Translations under genes and position numbers: made by a program
Source of the DNA: Propionimicrobium lymphophilum DSM 4903
GTDB taxonomy: Bacteria > Actinomycetota > Actinomycetes > Propionibacteriales > Propionibacteriaceae
Reading direction: 5' to 3'
Length of the DNA stretch: 64,000 nt
Assembly (NCBI RefSeq): GCF_000423485.1
Contig: NZ_AUIB01000001.1
Coordinates: forward strand, 124,001 to 188,000
The notes under the pieces: generated by a model
Databases searched by the model: none
The model's input: the letters and a program-made list of their open reading frames with translations, nothing else
Told to the model about the DNA's origin: nothing
In this document: one piece after another, positions 27,300-34,957 of the stretch
Layout: the number at the start of each line of letters is the position of its first letter
How positions within the stretch are numbered: position 1 is the stretch's first letter

Positions 27300-28865
27300 A
27301 TGACTATTCCGCTACTTACAATTCTCGGGCTGCTGCCCCTGATCGGTGGTCTGCTGGCGTTCCTGTTCGCTGGCCGCTCCGGCAAGATCGTCGCGTTTGT
27401 CTTCTCGCTGCTGGTCGCCGTAGTTGGGTTGCTGGCCTTCTTCATGGCCGGTGACACCGACTTGGGTGAACTCCACTCGTGGATCCCGGCGATTGGCGCA
27501 CACTACGCGCTTGGCTTGGACGGCATGGGCCGCACGATGGTGCTGCTGACCGTTGTTCTGGTCCCGATCGTTCTGCTTTCGCAGTGGAACATCGCCGATC
27601 GCGGTTCCCGTGAGCCGCGCGCCGAGGACATCTACGTTCAGCATCCGCGCTGGAGCTCGAACATTTTCGGCGGCCTCGTGCTGATCATGGAGAGCTTCGC
27701 GCTCTTCGTCTTCCTGGCCGACGACGTGCTGTTGTTCTACATCTTCTTCGAGGCAACGCTGCTGCCGATGTACTTCCTGATCGTCGGCTGGGGTAGTGAC
27801 AAGGCCACGAAGGCCGCGATGAAGTTCTTGATCTACTCGCTGGCCGGTGGCCTGGTGATGCTGTTCGGCATCGTCGGCGTGTTCGTCGTGACGTCCGCGC
27901 AGGGCTCCCCGAGCTTCCTGATCGAAGACTTCACACTCGAGCCGACGGGTGCTCTTGGCAAGTGGATCTTCGTGGCGTTCTTCATCGCGTTCGCGATCAA
28001 GGCCCCGATGGTTCCGGTCCACACCTGGTTGCCCGACACTGCCGAACAGTCCAACCCGGGCGCCACCGCGCTGCTGGTTGGCGTGCTCGACAAGATCGGC
28101 ACCTTCGGAATGATCAAGCTTTGCTTGACGATGTTCCCGGAGGCCAGCAAGTGGGCAGCTCCGGTGATCCTGGTGTTTGCCGTCATCTCGATCCTTTACG
28201 GCGCCGTGCTGGCCATCGCGAGTAGCAACCTGCTTCGCCTGGTTGCCTACACCTCGGTCAGCCACTTTGGCTTCATGGTGTTGGGCATCTTCGCCTTCAC
28301 TACGACTTCGCTGAACGGCTCGATGTTCTACATGCTCGGCCACGGTGTCAGCTCCGCGCTGCTGTTCCTGGTCGTCGACATGATGATTAAGCGTCGTGGC
28401 TGTGCCGAGATCAGAGCTTTCGGTGGCGTCCAGAAGGTCGCCCCGCTGATTGCGGGCGTGTTCCTGCTGGGTGGACTGGCGACGATGGGTCTGCCTGGCA
28501 CGATGAACTTCGTCGGCGAGTACTCGATCATGGTGGGCGCGTTCACCAGGCATCCGGTTCTGGTTGCGTTTGCGGTGCTCGGCACCGTGCTGGCCGCGGT
28601 TTACGTGCTGTGGGCATACCAGCGTGTCTTCACCGGCGAGCCGACGCCGTCGGTCACCAAGTGGGTGCGCACCGACCTGACCGTTTTGGAGCGAGTCACG
28701 CTGGCTCCGCTGATCGCCCTGCTGCTGGTGTTTGGTTTCTTCCCGAAGCCGTTCACGCAGTTGGTGCAGCCGGTTGCTGAAAATTCGATGACGAGCGTAC
28801 AACTAGCCGATCCTTTGGACGGCGCTAACACCGGCTCTGTTGATGGGCCGCGGGGAGGCAAGTAA
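27300..28865 (+). CDS. nuoM: NADH-quinone oxidoreductase subunit M
   Basis: Antiporter-like proton-pumping subunit, 521 residues, about 14 helices. The channel glutamate lies in FYIFFEATLLPMYFLIVGWG, and the proton-channel lysine region in FAIKAPMVPVHTWLPDTAEQ. A later conserved segment is YTSVSHFGFMVLG. ATG start after GGGGAGGAG. Followed by nuoN 2 nt later, with its own GGGGAGG sequence inside the nuoM end. Confidence 0.97.
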   Translation: MTIPLLTILGLLPLIGGLLAFLFAGRSGKIVAFVFSLLVAVVGLLAFFMAGDTDLGELHSWIPAIGAHYALGLDGMGRTMVLLTVVLVPIVLLSQWNIADRGSREPRAEDIYVQHPRWSSNIFGGLVLIMESFALFVFLADDVLLFYIFFEATLLPMYFLIVGWGSDKATKAAMKFLIYSLAGGLVMLFGIVGVFVVTSAQGSPSFLIEDFTLEPTGALGKWIFVAFFIAFAIKAPMVPVHTWLPDTAEQSNPGATALLVGVLDKIGTFGMIKLCLTMFPEASKWAAPVILVFAVISILYGAVLAIASSNLLRLVAYTSVSHFGFMVLGIFAFTTTSLNGSMFYMLGHGVSSALLFLVVDMMIKRRGCAEIRAFGGVQKVAPLIAGVFLLGGLATMGLPGTMNFVGEYSIMVGAFTRHPVLVAFAVLGTVLAAVYVLWAYQRVFTGEPTPSVTKWVRTDLTVLERVTLAPLIALLLVFGFFPKPFTQLVQPVAENSMTSVQLADPLDGANTGSVDGPRGGK

Positions 28866-28867
28866 TC

Positions 28868-30442
28868 ATGCAGGGAATGCTTGAGAGTTTCATCCCGGCG
28901 GTGCCGCTGCTAGTGATTCTGCTGGGCGGCATCATCTCGATCGTCTTAGAGGCGGTCCTGCCGAGGCTGGCCCGTCCGGTGGCTCAGGCCACCTGGAGCG
29001 CCCTGATCATTGTCATAGCGCTTGCCGCGACGATCTACCTGTGGGCGGACGGTTTCGCCGACTTCGGCGCGGTCAACGCTCTGGCCCTCGACCGACCCAC
29101 TTGGGTGGTCTGGAGCTTGCTGCTGATCTTCGCGCTCGGCTCGGTTGCGCTGTTTGCCGAACGCAAGGTTTATGACGGCCAGACGGCGTTCGCCGCCGCT
29201 GCCTCGACACCTCCTGGGTCGCAGGCTGAGCGTTCCGCGATCTCTGCCCGTCAGGAGCACTCCGAGGTGTTCGGCCTCATGCTGTTCTCGCTGTCTGGCA
29301 TGATGATCTTTGTCGCAGCCAACGACCTGCTAACAATGTTCGTCGGTCTCGAAATCCTTAGCCTGCCGCTGTACGTGCTGTGCAGCCTGGCTCGGCGCCG
29401 TCGCCTGCTCAGCCAGGAGTCCTCGTTGAAGTACTTCCTGCTGGGTTCGCTCAGCTCGGCGCTGTTCTTGTACGGCGTCGCCCTGATCTACGGCTACGCG
29501 GGCGGCTTCGGTTTGACGAAGATTGGTCTGGCGCAGATGTATGAGCAGCAGTCCCCGTGGCTGTTGCTTGCGGGCCTAGGCCTGGTCTGCGTCGGCGTCA
29601 CCTTCAAGATGGGCGCTGTTCCGTTCCACAACTGGGTGCCGGACGTATATCAGGGCGCCCCGACCCCTGTCACCGCTTTCATGGCGGTGTGCACCAAAAT
29701 CGCCGCAGTCTTCGGCCTCACCAGGCTGCTGTACGTCGGTCTGGGCGCGCTGGCTTGGGACTGGCAGGTTCTGCTGGCCGTCATCGCCGTCGCAACCATG
29801 TTCATCGGTTCGGCGGTTGCGCTTTGGCAGAACGACGTGAAGCGTCTGTTGGCCTACTCGGCTATCGCTCACGCGGGTTTCATCCTGGTGGGCATGTTGG
29901 GTGCTGTGGCCGCGCAGAGCGGTTTGGCGGATGGCCAGGTCGGTTCGTACGCGTCGATGGCGTTCTACCTTGCTGCATACGGCTTCGCCACCCTCGGCGC
30001 TTTCGCGATTCTGACGATGGTTCGTCGCGGCTCGCAGGAGGCCACCGGGTTCGACGCCTGGGCTGGCCTTGGGCGTCGCAGCCCGCTGCTGGCGATCTTG
30101 ATGACGATCTTCCTGCTGTCGATGGCTGGTATCCCGCTAACCGGCGGTTTCGTCGGTAAGCTGCTGGTGTTCACTTCGGCTTGGCGCGGCGGCTTCGAAT
30201 GGCTGGTGTGCGTCGCGGTGCTGGCTTCGGTGTTGGCAATGGCGTTCTATTTCAAGCTGATCGCCGTCATGTTCGGCCGCGAGCCGGCGCAGGACGACGT
30301 AGCGGTGGCCCCGGCAGGCATCGGCACGCAGATGGTGATCTGGATCGGCGTTCTCGGCACCGTGGTGCTGGGTGTTGCGCCCGGTCTGCTGCTGGATCTG
30401 CTGGCCTCGTCCACCGACTTGTTGATCCTGCCGCTGCGCTAA
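28868..30442 (+). CDS. nuoN: NADH-quinone oxidoreductase subunit N
   Basis: Third antiporter-like subunit, 524 residues, about 14 helices. Conserved stretches: FVGLEILSLPLYVLCSL, SSLKYFLLGSLSSALFLYG, TFKMGAVPFHNWVPDVYQGAPTPVTAFM and LAYSAIAHAGFILVG. An extra hydrophilic loop (ASTPPGSQAERSAISARQE) between helices 3 and 4 is larger than in E. coli. Last nuo gene. A strong hairpin at 30462-30497 separates it from the prenyl synthase. Confidence 0.97.
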   Translation: MQGMLESFIPAVPLLVILLGGIISIVLEAVLPRLARPVAQATWSALIIVIALAATIYLWADGFADFGAVNALALDRPTWVVWSLLLIFALGSVALFAERKVYDGQTAFAAAASTPPGSQAERSAISARQEHSEVFGLMLFSLSGMMIFVAANDLLTMFVGLEILSLPLYVLCSLARRRRLLSQESSLKYFLLGSLSSALFLYGVALIYGYAGGFGLTKIGLAQMYEQQSPWLLLAGLGLVCVGVTFKMGAVPFHNWVPDVYQGAPTPVTAFMAVCTKIAAVFGLTRLLYVGLGALAWDWQVLLAVIAVATMFIGSAVALWQNDVKRLLAYSAIAHAGFILVGMLGAVAAQSGLADGQVGSYASMAFYLAAYGFATLGAFAILTMVRRGSQEATGFDAWAGLGRRSPLLAILMTIFLLSMAGIPLTGGFVGKLLVFTSAWRGGFEWLVCVAVLASVLAMAFYFKLIAVMFGREPAQDDVAVAPAGIGTQMVIWIGVLGTVVLGVAPGLLLDLLASSTDLLILPLR

Positions 30443-30461
30443 AGCGGTTACGTATATTTAG

Positions 30462-30497
30462 TTAGTACCGGCTAGGCTTTGGCGTAGCCGGTACTAA
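30462..30497. terminator. Strong 13-bp inverted repeat between nuoN and the polyprenyl synthase
   Basis: TTAGTACCGGCTA (30462-30474) pairs perfectly with TAGCCGGTACTAA (30485-30497) around a 10-nt loop. It starts 20 nt after nuoN and ends 21 nt before the next start codon. There is no T-run, so it may be a partial terminator, an mRNA 3'-end stabiliser or an operator. It would allow the prenyl synthase to be made at a lower level than the complex I subunits. Confidence 0.6.
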
Positions 30498-30518
30498 TGG
30501 CTTTATGGAAGGAATCTT

Positions 30519-31493
30519 GTGGGGAATCGAGCAGAGGGCACCCTCGCGGACCGCTTGGAAAGGCAGCTTGGCCTGGTCGAGGAAGGCCTGCGCGACGCGG
30601 TTTTAAGCAAGAATCCTTTCGTCACTGAGGCCGCTCGTCACCTGATCGAGGCCGGCGGTAAGCGTTTCAGGCCCGCGATGGTTTTGACTTGCGCCGAGTT
30701 TGGCACCGGCTATGACGAAAAAGACTTAATCGACGCCGCTTTGGTTGTTGAGCTGACGCACGTCGCAAGTCTCTACCATGACGACGTCATGGACGAGGCG
30801 AAGCTTCGCCGCGCCGTGCCCAGCGCCAACGTGCGCTATGGCAATTCCGTCTCGATCCTCATCGGCGATTTCGTGTTCGCGAAGGCGTCTAGCCTGGTTG
30901 CCGGGCTGGGTCCGGACTATGTGCGCCTGCAGGCGGAGTGCTTTGCCGAGCTGGTCACCGGCCAGATCGCCGAGACTGTTGGGCCGGCCGAGGGCACAGA
31001 CCCCATCGATCACCACCTCGAGGTGTTGGCAGGCAAGACCGGTTCGCTTATTCGCACGTCTGCCGTCTTCGGCGCGATGATCGCCGGCGCAGACCAGAAG
31101 ATCGTTGATGCTTTGGCTGAGTATGCTTCCGCGGTTGGCCTGGTCTTTCAGCTTTCCGACGATCTGATCGATATCACCTCCGACGTCACGGGTAAGACGC
31201 CGGGCACGGATCTGCGCGAGGGCATCCCGACCCTGCCGACGCTGCTGCTGGCTGCATCCGAAGACCCCACAGACATGGCGCTGTTCGAGCGCATCCAGGG
31301 CGATCTCTCCGACGACGCCGTGTTGGCCGATGTGCTGGGGCAGTTGCGTCAGAACCACGTCATCGACGATGCCCGCGCCAGCATCGAAAAGATCGCGGAT
31401 CAGGCCAGGGGCGCCATCAAGGATCTGCCCGAGGGGGAGGCCAAAGACGGGCTGTTGCAGCTTTGCGACGAGGTCGTCACTCGTTCGGCATAA
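30519..31493 (+). CDS. Long-chain all-trans polyprenyl diphosphate synthase
   Basis: Elongates isoprenoid diphosphates, probably to make the menaquinone side chain. It has 324 residues. The first Asp-rich motif is LYHDDVMDEAKLRR near residue 85 and the second is QLSDDLIDITSDVTG near 215. KTGSLIRTS is a further conserved site. GTG start with GGAAGGA at 30507-30513. Its position directly after nuo and close to menA and menJ resembles the mycobacterial grcC1-menaquinone neighbourhood and supports a heptaprenyl- to decaprenyl-type product; the length cannot be read from the sequence. Confidence 0.88.
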   Translation: MGNRAEGTLADRLERQLGLVEEGLRDAVLSKNPFVTEAARHLIEAGGKRFRPAMVLTCAEFGTGYDEKDLIDAALVVELTHVASLYHDDVMDEAKLRRAVPSANVRYGNSVSILIGDFVFAKASSLVAGLGPDYVRLQAECFAELVTGQIAETVGPAEGTDPIDHHLEVLAGKTGSLIRTSAVFGAMIAGADQKIVDALAEYASAVGLVFQLSDDLIDITSDVTGKTPGTDLREGIPTLPTLLLAASEDPTDMALFERIQGDLSDDAVLADVLGQLRQNHVIDDARASIEKIADQARGAIKDLPEGEAKDGLLQLCDEVVTRSA

Positions 31494-31509
31494 CTCCTAG
31501 CTTTTTATC

Positions 31510-31547
31510 GGGCATTAAAAGGTTCATAATCGGTCCTTTTGGTGCCC
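31510..31547 (+). repeat. TAGT-family hairpin, degenerate copy
   Basis: GGGCATTAAAAGGTTC and its imperfect complement (TCGGTCCTTTTGGTGCCC) flank an ATAA loop, with T-rich sequence just before it. It has the same order of elements (GGGC..AAAAGG.TTC-loop-..CCTTTTGG.GCCC) as copies A and D. It lies 17 nt after the polyprenyl synthase stop, in a terminator position. Confidence 0.65.
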
Positions 31548-31577
31548 GTTCTGCTGCAAAAAATTAGTGGAGACAAT

Positions 31578-31604
31578 AAGGTTCGTAGTCGAATTTTTTG
31601 GTTC
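31578..31604 (+). repeat. TAGT-family hairpin with T-run, probable terminator
   Basis: AAGGTTCG-TAGT-CGAATTTTTTGG: the core GTTCG-TAGT-CGAA(T/C) of the dispersed repeat family followed by a run of six T. It is the second hairpin downstream of the polyprenyl synthase. The rest of the 336-nt space up to 31829 carries the maltodextrin operator; I see no gene in it. Confidence 0.7.
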
Positions 31605-31739
31605 CAGTTGGGTCTGTATGGCGTCGAACCATACTTAATCAGAGCTAGGACGGAATCGGGTTGCCCGATTAACGGTAAACAAATCTTTAACTAATTTTCC
31701 AAAAAGGGTTGCGAGAAACCTTGTTATGAGCTTTAATAA

Positions 31740-31774
31740 CTAACGGAAACGTTTCCAGGGAACGCTTCCGTTAG
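31740..31774. promoter_or_regulatory. Double LacI-type operator in a 35-nt inverted repeat, maltodextrin operon
   Basis: CTAACGGAAACGTTTCC at 31740-31756 and GGGAACGCTTCCGTTAG at 31758-31774 form an almost perfect inverted repeat (two mismatches). Each arm itself contains a CG-centred LacI-family half-palindrome: GGAAACGTTTCC is perfect, GGGAACGCTTCC is imperfect. It lies 56 nt before the binding-protein start. The likely ligand is the LacI-type regulator encoded at 36448, since no other LacI gene is visible. Confidence 0.75.
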
Positions 31775-31829
31775 TTGGATGCGAAGTTGCATTCAATCCG
31801 TCTAGGTTTCTATGTCCAAAGGGGGACAA

Positions 31830-33170
31830 ATGAAAAAGGCCGTAAAACGGGCATTAACATGCGTGCTGGCTGCAACCACTTCGGTCGCGTTGCTTGCTGG
31901 CTGTGGTTCTAAAACACCCGAGGAAAGCTCTGACGCAACTGGCAGCGTCTACTACTTAAGCTTCAAGCCAGAACAAGATGCAGTTTGGCAGAAGATCGGC
32001 CAGGAATACACCAAGGAAACTGGCGTTCCGGTCAAGATCGTCACTGCTGCATCTGGCACTTACGAGCAGACTTTGAAGGCAGAAATTGCTAAGAAGGACG
32101 CTCCGACTCTCTTCCAGATCAATGGCCCGGTGGGCTACCAGAACTGGAAAGACTACACTGCCGACCTCACTGACACCGATTTCTACAAGGCTTTGATTGA
32201 CAAGTCGATGGCTGTCACTGACGGTGGCAAGGCGTATGGCGTCCCGTACGTTTCTGAGGGCTACGGCATCATCTACAACCAGGCCATCATGGACAAGTAC
32301 TTCGCGCTGCCCGGCGCTAAGGCAAAGGACACCAGCGAGATCAAGGACTTCGATTCGCTGAAGGCCGTCGTCGAGGACATGCAGGCCAAGAAGGACCAGC
32401 TCGGCATCGAGGGCGTCTTCGCTTCGACGTCGCTGAAGCCCGGCGAGGATTGGCGTTGGCAGACCCACCTGGCAAACCTGCCGATCCACTACGAGTACGC
32501 GGATAACAACACCGACAACATGGACGAGGTTGAGTTCAAGTACGACGAAAATTTCAAGAAGATCTTCGATCTTTATCTGAACAACTCGACGATCGATCCG
32601 AAGCTGGCCAGCTCAAAGGCTGTCTCCGATTCGATGGCTGAGTTTGCCCTCGGCAAGGCTGCAATGGTTCAGAACGGCAACTGGGCTTTCTCGCAGGTTT
32701 CCGAGGTTGCCGGCAACACCGTCACCGCCGAGAACATCAAGATGATGCCGATCTACACCGGCATGCCGAACGATTCCGAGCAGGGCATCGCAATCGGAAC
32801 CGAGAACTTCTTCTCCATCAACTCTCAGGCTTCTGAGGCAGACCAGAAGGCGTCCATAGACTTCGTCAACTGGCTGATCAAGTCGGAGAAGGGCAAGAAC
32901 TACATGGTTCAAGAGCTCGGCTTCATCCCGCCATTCGACACTTTCAGCGACGCCGAGCGTCCTGACGATCCGCTGGCCAAGGAGGTCACCCGCTACCTGA
33001 CCGATTCCAAGCTGAAGAACGTCACCTGGGACTTCACGACCTTCCCGTCGCAGCAGTTCAAGGATGATTTCGGCGCTGATCTGGCCAGCTACGCGTCCGG
33101 CCAGATGGAATGGAAGGACGTCAAGGCGAACTTCGTTTCCAACTGGAAAGCCGAAAAGCAGACTGCTTAG
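31830..33170 (+). CDS. Carbohydrate (maltodextrin-type) ABC transporter substrate-binding lipoprotein
   Basis: An extracytoplasmic sugar-binding lipoprotein of 446 residues. The signal peptide (MKKAVKRALTCVLAATTSVA) ends in the lipobox LLAGC, so the mature protein is anchored by its Cys. The body matches the SBP_bac_1 family, with FQINGPVGYQNWK, PYVSEGYGIIYNQ and AMVQNGNWAF. GGGGGA upstream supports the ATG at 31830 rather than the one at 31812. The neighbours (two MalF/MalG-like permeases, 4-alpha-glucanotransferase, LacI regulator) point to maltose or maltodextrin as ligand (inference from context). Codon use is adenine-richer than in nuo, as expected of a highly expressed secreted protein. 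Confidence 0.85.
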   Translation: MKKAVKRALTCVLAATTSVALLAGCGSKTPEESSDATGSVYYLSFKPEQDAVWQKIGQEYTKETGVPVKIVTAASGTYEQTLKAEIAKKDAPTLFQINGPVGYQNWKDYTADLTDTDFYKALIDKSMAVTDGGKAYGVPYVSEGYGIIYNQAIMDKYFALPGAKAKDTSEIKDFDSLKAVVEDMQAKKDQLGIEGVFASTSLKPGEDWRWQTHLANLPIHYEYADNNTDNMDEVEFKYDENFKKIFDLYLNNSTIDPKLASSKAVSDSMAEFALGKAAMVQNGNWAFSQVSEVAGNTVTAENIKMMPIYTGMPNDSEQGIAIGTENFFSINSQASEADQKASIDFVNWLIKSEKGKNYMVQELGFIPPFDTFSDAERPDDPLAKEVTRYLTDSKLKNVTWDFTTFPSQQFKDDFGADLASYASGQMEWKDVKANFVSNWKAEKQTA

Positions 33171-33177
33171 TCTAGCT

Positions 33178-33221
33178 CCCAAAACGTGGGCCGGGTCGAT
33201 CGGCCCGGCCCACGTTTTGGG
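33178..33221 (+). terminator. 18-bp hairpin between binding protein and permease genes (attenuator or mRNA stabiliser)
   Basis: CCCAAAACGTGGGCCGGG (33178-33195) and CCCGGCCCACGTTTTGGG (33204-33221) pair perfectly around an 8-nt loop. It begins 7 nt after the binding-protein stop and ends 12 nt before the permease ATG, inside the operon. No T-run follows. Such structures usually protect the upstream mRNA and lower downstream expression, matching the need for more binding protein than permease. Confidence 0.8.
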
Positions 33222-33233
33222 GTAGGGGTAATC

Positions 33234-34079
33234 ATGATTAAGAGTTTGAAAAAATGCGGTCTGGTCTTCACAGGGCCGACGACGCTGGCTTTCGGCATCG
33301 CGTTCTTGGCGCCGTTCGCAATTGGTATCTACCTTTCGTTCTGCAAATTCACGACGGTGACTAACGCGTCTTTCGTGGGCGTACAAAACTACATTGACGC
33401 GTTCGGCGAGCGCGAGGGTTTCGTGAGCGCCCTGCTTTTCACCGCGTTGATCACTGTTATCGCGGTGGTGACGGTGAACATTTTCGCGTTCGGCATCGCC
33501 TATCTGCTGACGCTTAAACTACGCGGCACTAATTTCTTCCGAACCGTGTTCTTCATGCCGAACCTGATTGGTGGAATCGTCCTGGGCTACACCTGGCAGA
33601 CCATCATCAATGCGGTTCTTCGCCACTGGAACACGACGCTGGTGACCGACACTAAGTACGGTTTCATCGGCCTGATTCTGTTGCTGAATTGGCAGATGGT
33701 CGGCTACATGATGATCATCTATATCGCTGGTTTGCAGGCCGTTCCGCCGGAGCTGACCGAGGCCGCGTCCATCGACGGCGCTAATCGCTGGCAGGTGCTG
33801 CGGCACGTCACGCTGCCGATGATTATGCCGTCCATCACGATCTGCACCTTCTTGACGTTGTCTAATTCTTTCAAGCTCTACGATCAGAACTTGGCATTGA
33901 CGAACGGTGCTCCGGGCCATTCTACGGAGATGGCGGCGCTGAACATCGTCAACACTTTCTTTGCCCGTAACGGCTTCAGCGGTGTTGGCCAGGCGAAGGC
34001 CATTATCTTCTTCCTGCTGGTGTCGGGCATCGCGTTCCTGCAGCTTCGTGCCACTCAGAGCAAGGAGGTAGAGGCGTGA
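33234..34079 (+). CDS. Sugar ABC transporter permease, MalF-type
   Basis: Inner-membrane permease of 281 residues with six helices. The EAA loop that contacts the ATPase is LTEAASIDGANRWQVLRHVTLP. Typical early segment: FLAPFAIGIYLSFCKF. The start at 33234 has TAGGGG upstream; in-frame ATG at 33186 lies inside the hairpin arm and encodes unrelated sequence. Overlaps the second permease by 4 nt. No ATPase gene is in the operon, so a shared MsmK-type ATPase encoded elsewhere is likely needed. Confidence 0.9.
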   Translation: MIKSLKKCGLVFTGPTTLAFGIAFLAPFAIGIYLSFCKFTTVTNASFVGVQNYIDAFGEREGFVSALLFTALITVIAVVTVNIFAFGIAYLLTLKLRGTNFFRTVFFMPNLIGGIVLGYTWQTIINAVLRHWNTTLVTDTKYGFIGLILLLNWQMVGYMMIIYIAGLQAVPPELTEAASIDGANRWQVLRHVTLPMIMPSITICTFLTLSNSFKLYDQNLALTNGAPGHSTEMAALNIVNTFFARNGFSGVGQAKAIIFFLLVSGIAFLQLRATQSKEVEA

Positions 34080-34954
34080 GCAAGGTCAAGAAAGCGGCGA
34101 AGCCCGCTGAGTCCAGGGTCAAGAGCCCTGCTGCTAAGGCGCTGATTTATGTCGCGCTCGGTTTGCTGACGGCCGTATTCCTCGGTCCGCTGCTGTTCAT
34201 CTTGATGAACTCGTTTAAGGGCAGATTCTTCATCTCGGATCAGCCGTTCGATCTGCCTCTAGATGAGCTTTGGGTCGGGCTGACTAACTACACTCAGGGC
34301 CTGATCGCCACCAACTTCTTCTCGGCAATGGGTTGGTCGTTCTTCATCACGATCTGCTCGGTGATCGTCATAGTGTTCTTCTGCGCGATGACCGCCTACT
34401 ACATCGCCCGAGTCAAGACGTGGTGGACGAAGGCCCTGTACCTGATGTTCGTCTTTTCGATGGTTATTCCGTTCCAGGCGGTCATGTTCCCTACGGTTCA
34501 GATCGCGGACATCCTGCACTTGTCTAACCCGGTCGGCATGATTTTGCTGTACCTGGGCTTCGGCGCGGGCCTGTCGGTGTTCATTTTCACTGGTTTCGTT
34601 AAGTCCATTCCGCTGGAGATCGAGGAAGCTTCGATGATCGACGGCTGTGGGCCTCTAAAGAACTACTTCCTTGTGGTGTTGCCTATGCTTAAGCCGGTGA
34701 CAATCACCGTGGCGATTTTGAACGCCATGTGGGTGTGGAATGACTACCTGCTGCCGTATTTGGTAATCGGTTTGTCTACGCCTTACAAAACCATTCCGGT
34801 TGTGGTTCAACAGCTAGTTGGTTCGCATGGCTCTAATGACATGGGTGCGCTGATGGCGATGCTGGTGCTGGCGATCATTCCGATTGTCATTTTCTACCTA
34901 GCTTGCCAGAAGTACATCATTGAGGGCGTCGTAGCTGGTGCTGTGAAAGGCTGA
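34076..34954 (+). CDS. Sugar ABC transporter permease, MalG-type
   Basis: Second permease of 292 residues with six helices after a basic N-terminus (SKVKKAAKPAESRVKSPAAK). The EAA loop is LEIEEASMIDGCGPLKNYFLVVLPMLKP. GTG start overlapping the first permease. Belongs to the carbohydrate uptake CUT1 group. Only 3 nt separates it from malQ. Confidence 0.9.
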   Translation: MSKVKKAAKPAESRVKSPAAKALIYVALGLLTAVFLGPLLFILMNSFKGRFFISDQPFDLPLDELWVGLTNYTQGLIATNFFSAMGWSFFITICSVIVIVFFCAMTAYYIARVKTWWTKALYLMFVFSMVIPFQAVMFPTVQIADILHLSNPVGMILLYLGFGAGLSVFIFTGFVKSIPLEIEEASMIDGCGPLKNYFLVVLPMLKPVTITVAILNAMWVWNDYLLPYLVIGLSTPYKTIPVVVQQLVGSHGSNDMGALMAMLVLAIIPIVIFYLACQKYIIEGVVAGAVKG

Positions 34955-34957
34955 AAA

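Noticed and set aside
27312-28802. Long open frame (496 codons) antisense to nuoM
   Set aside because: Highly Gln/Arg/His-rich translation expected from reversed GC-biased codons; no start signal.
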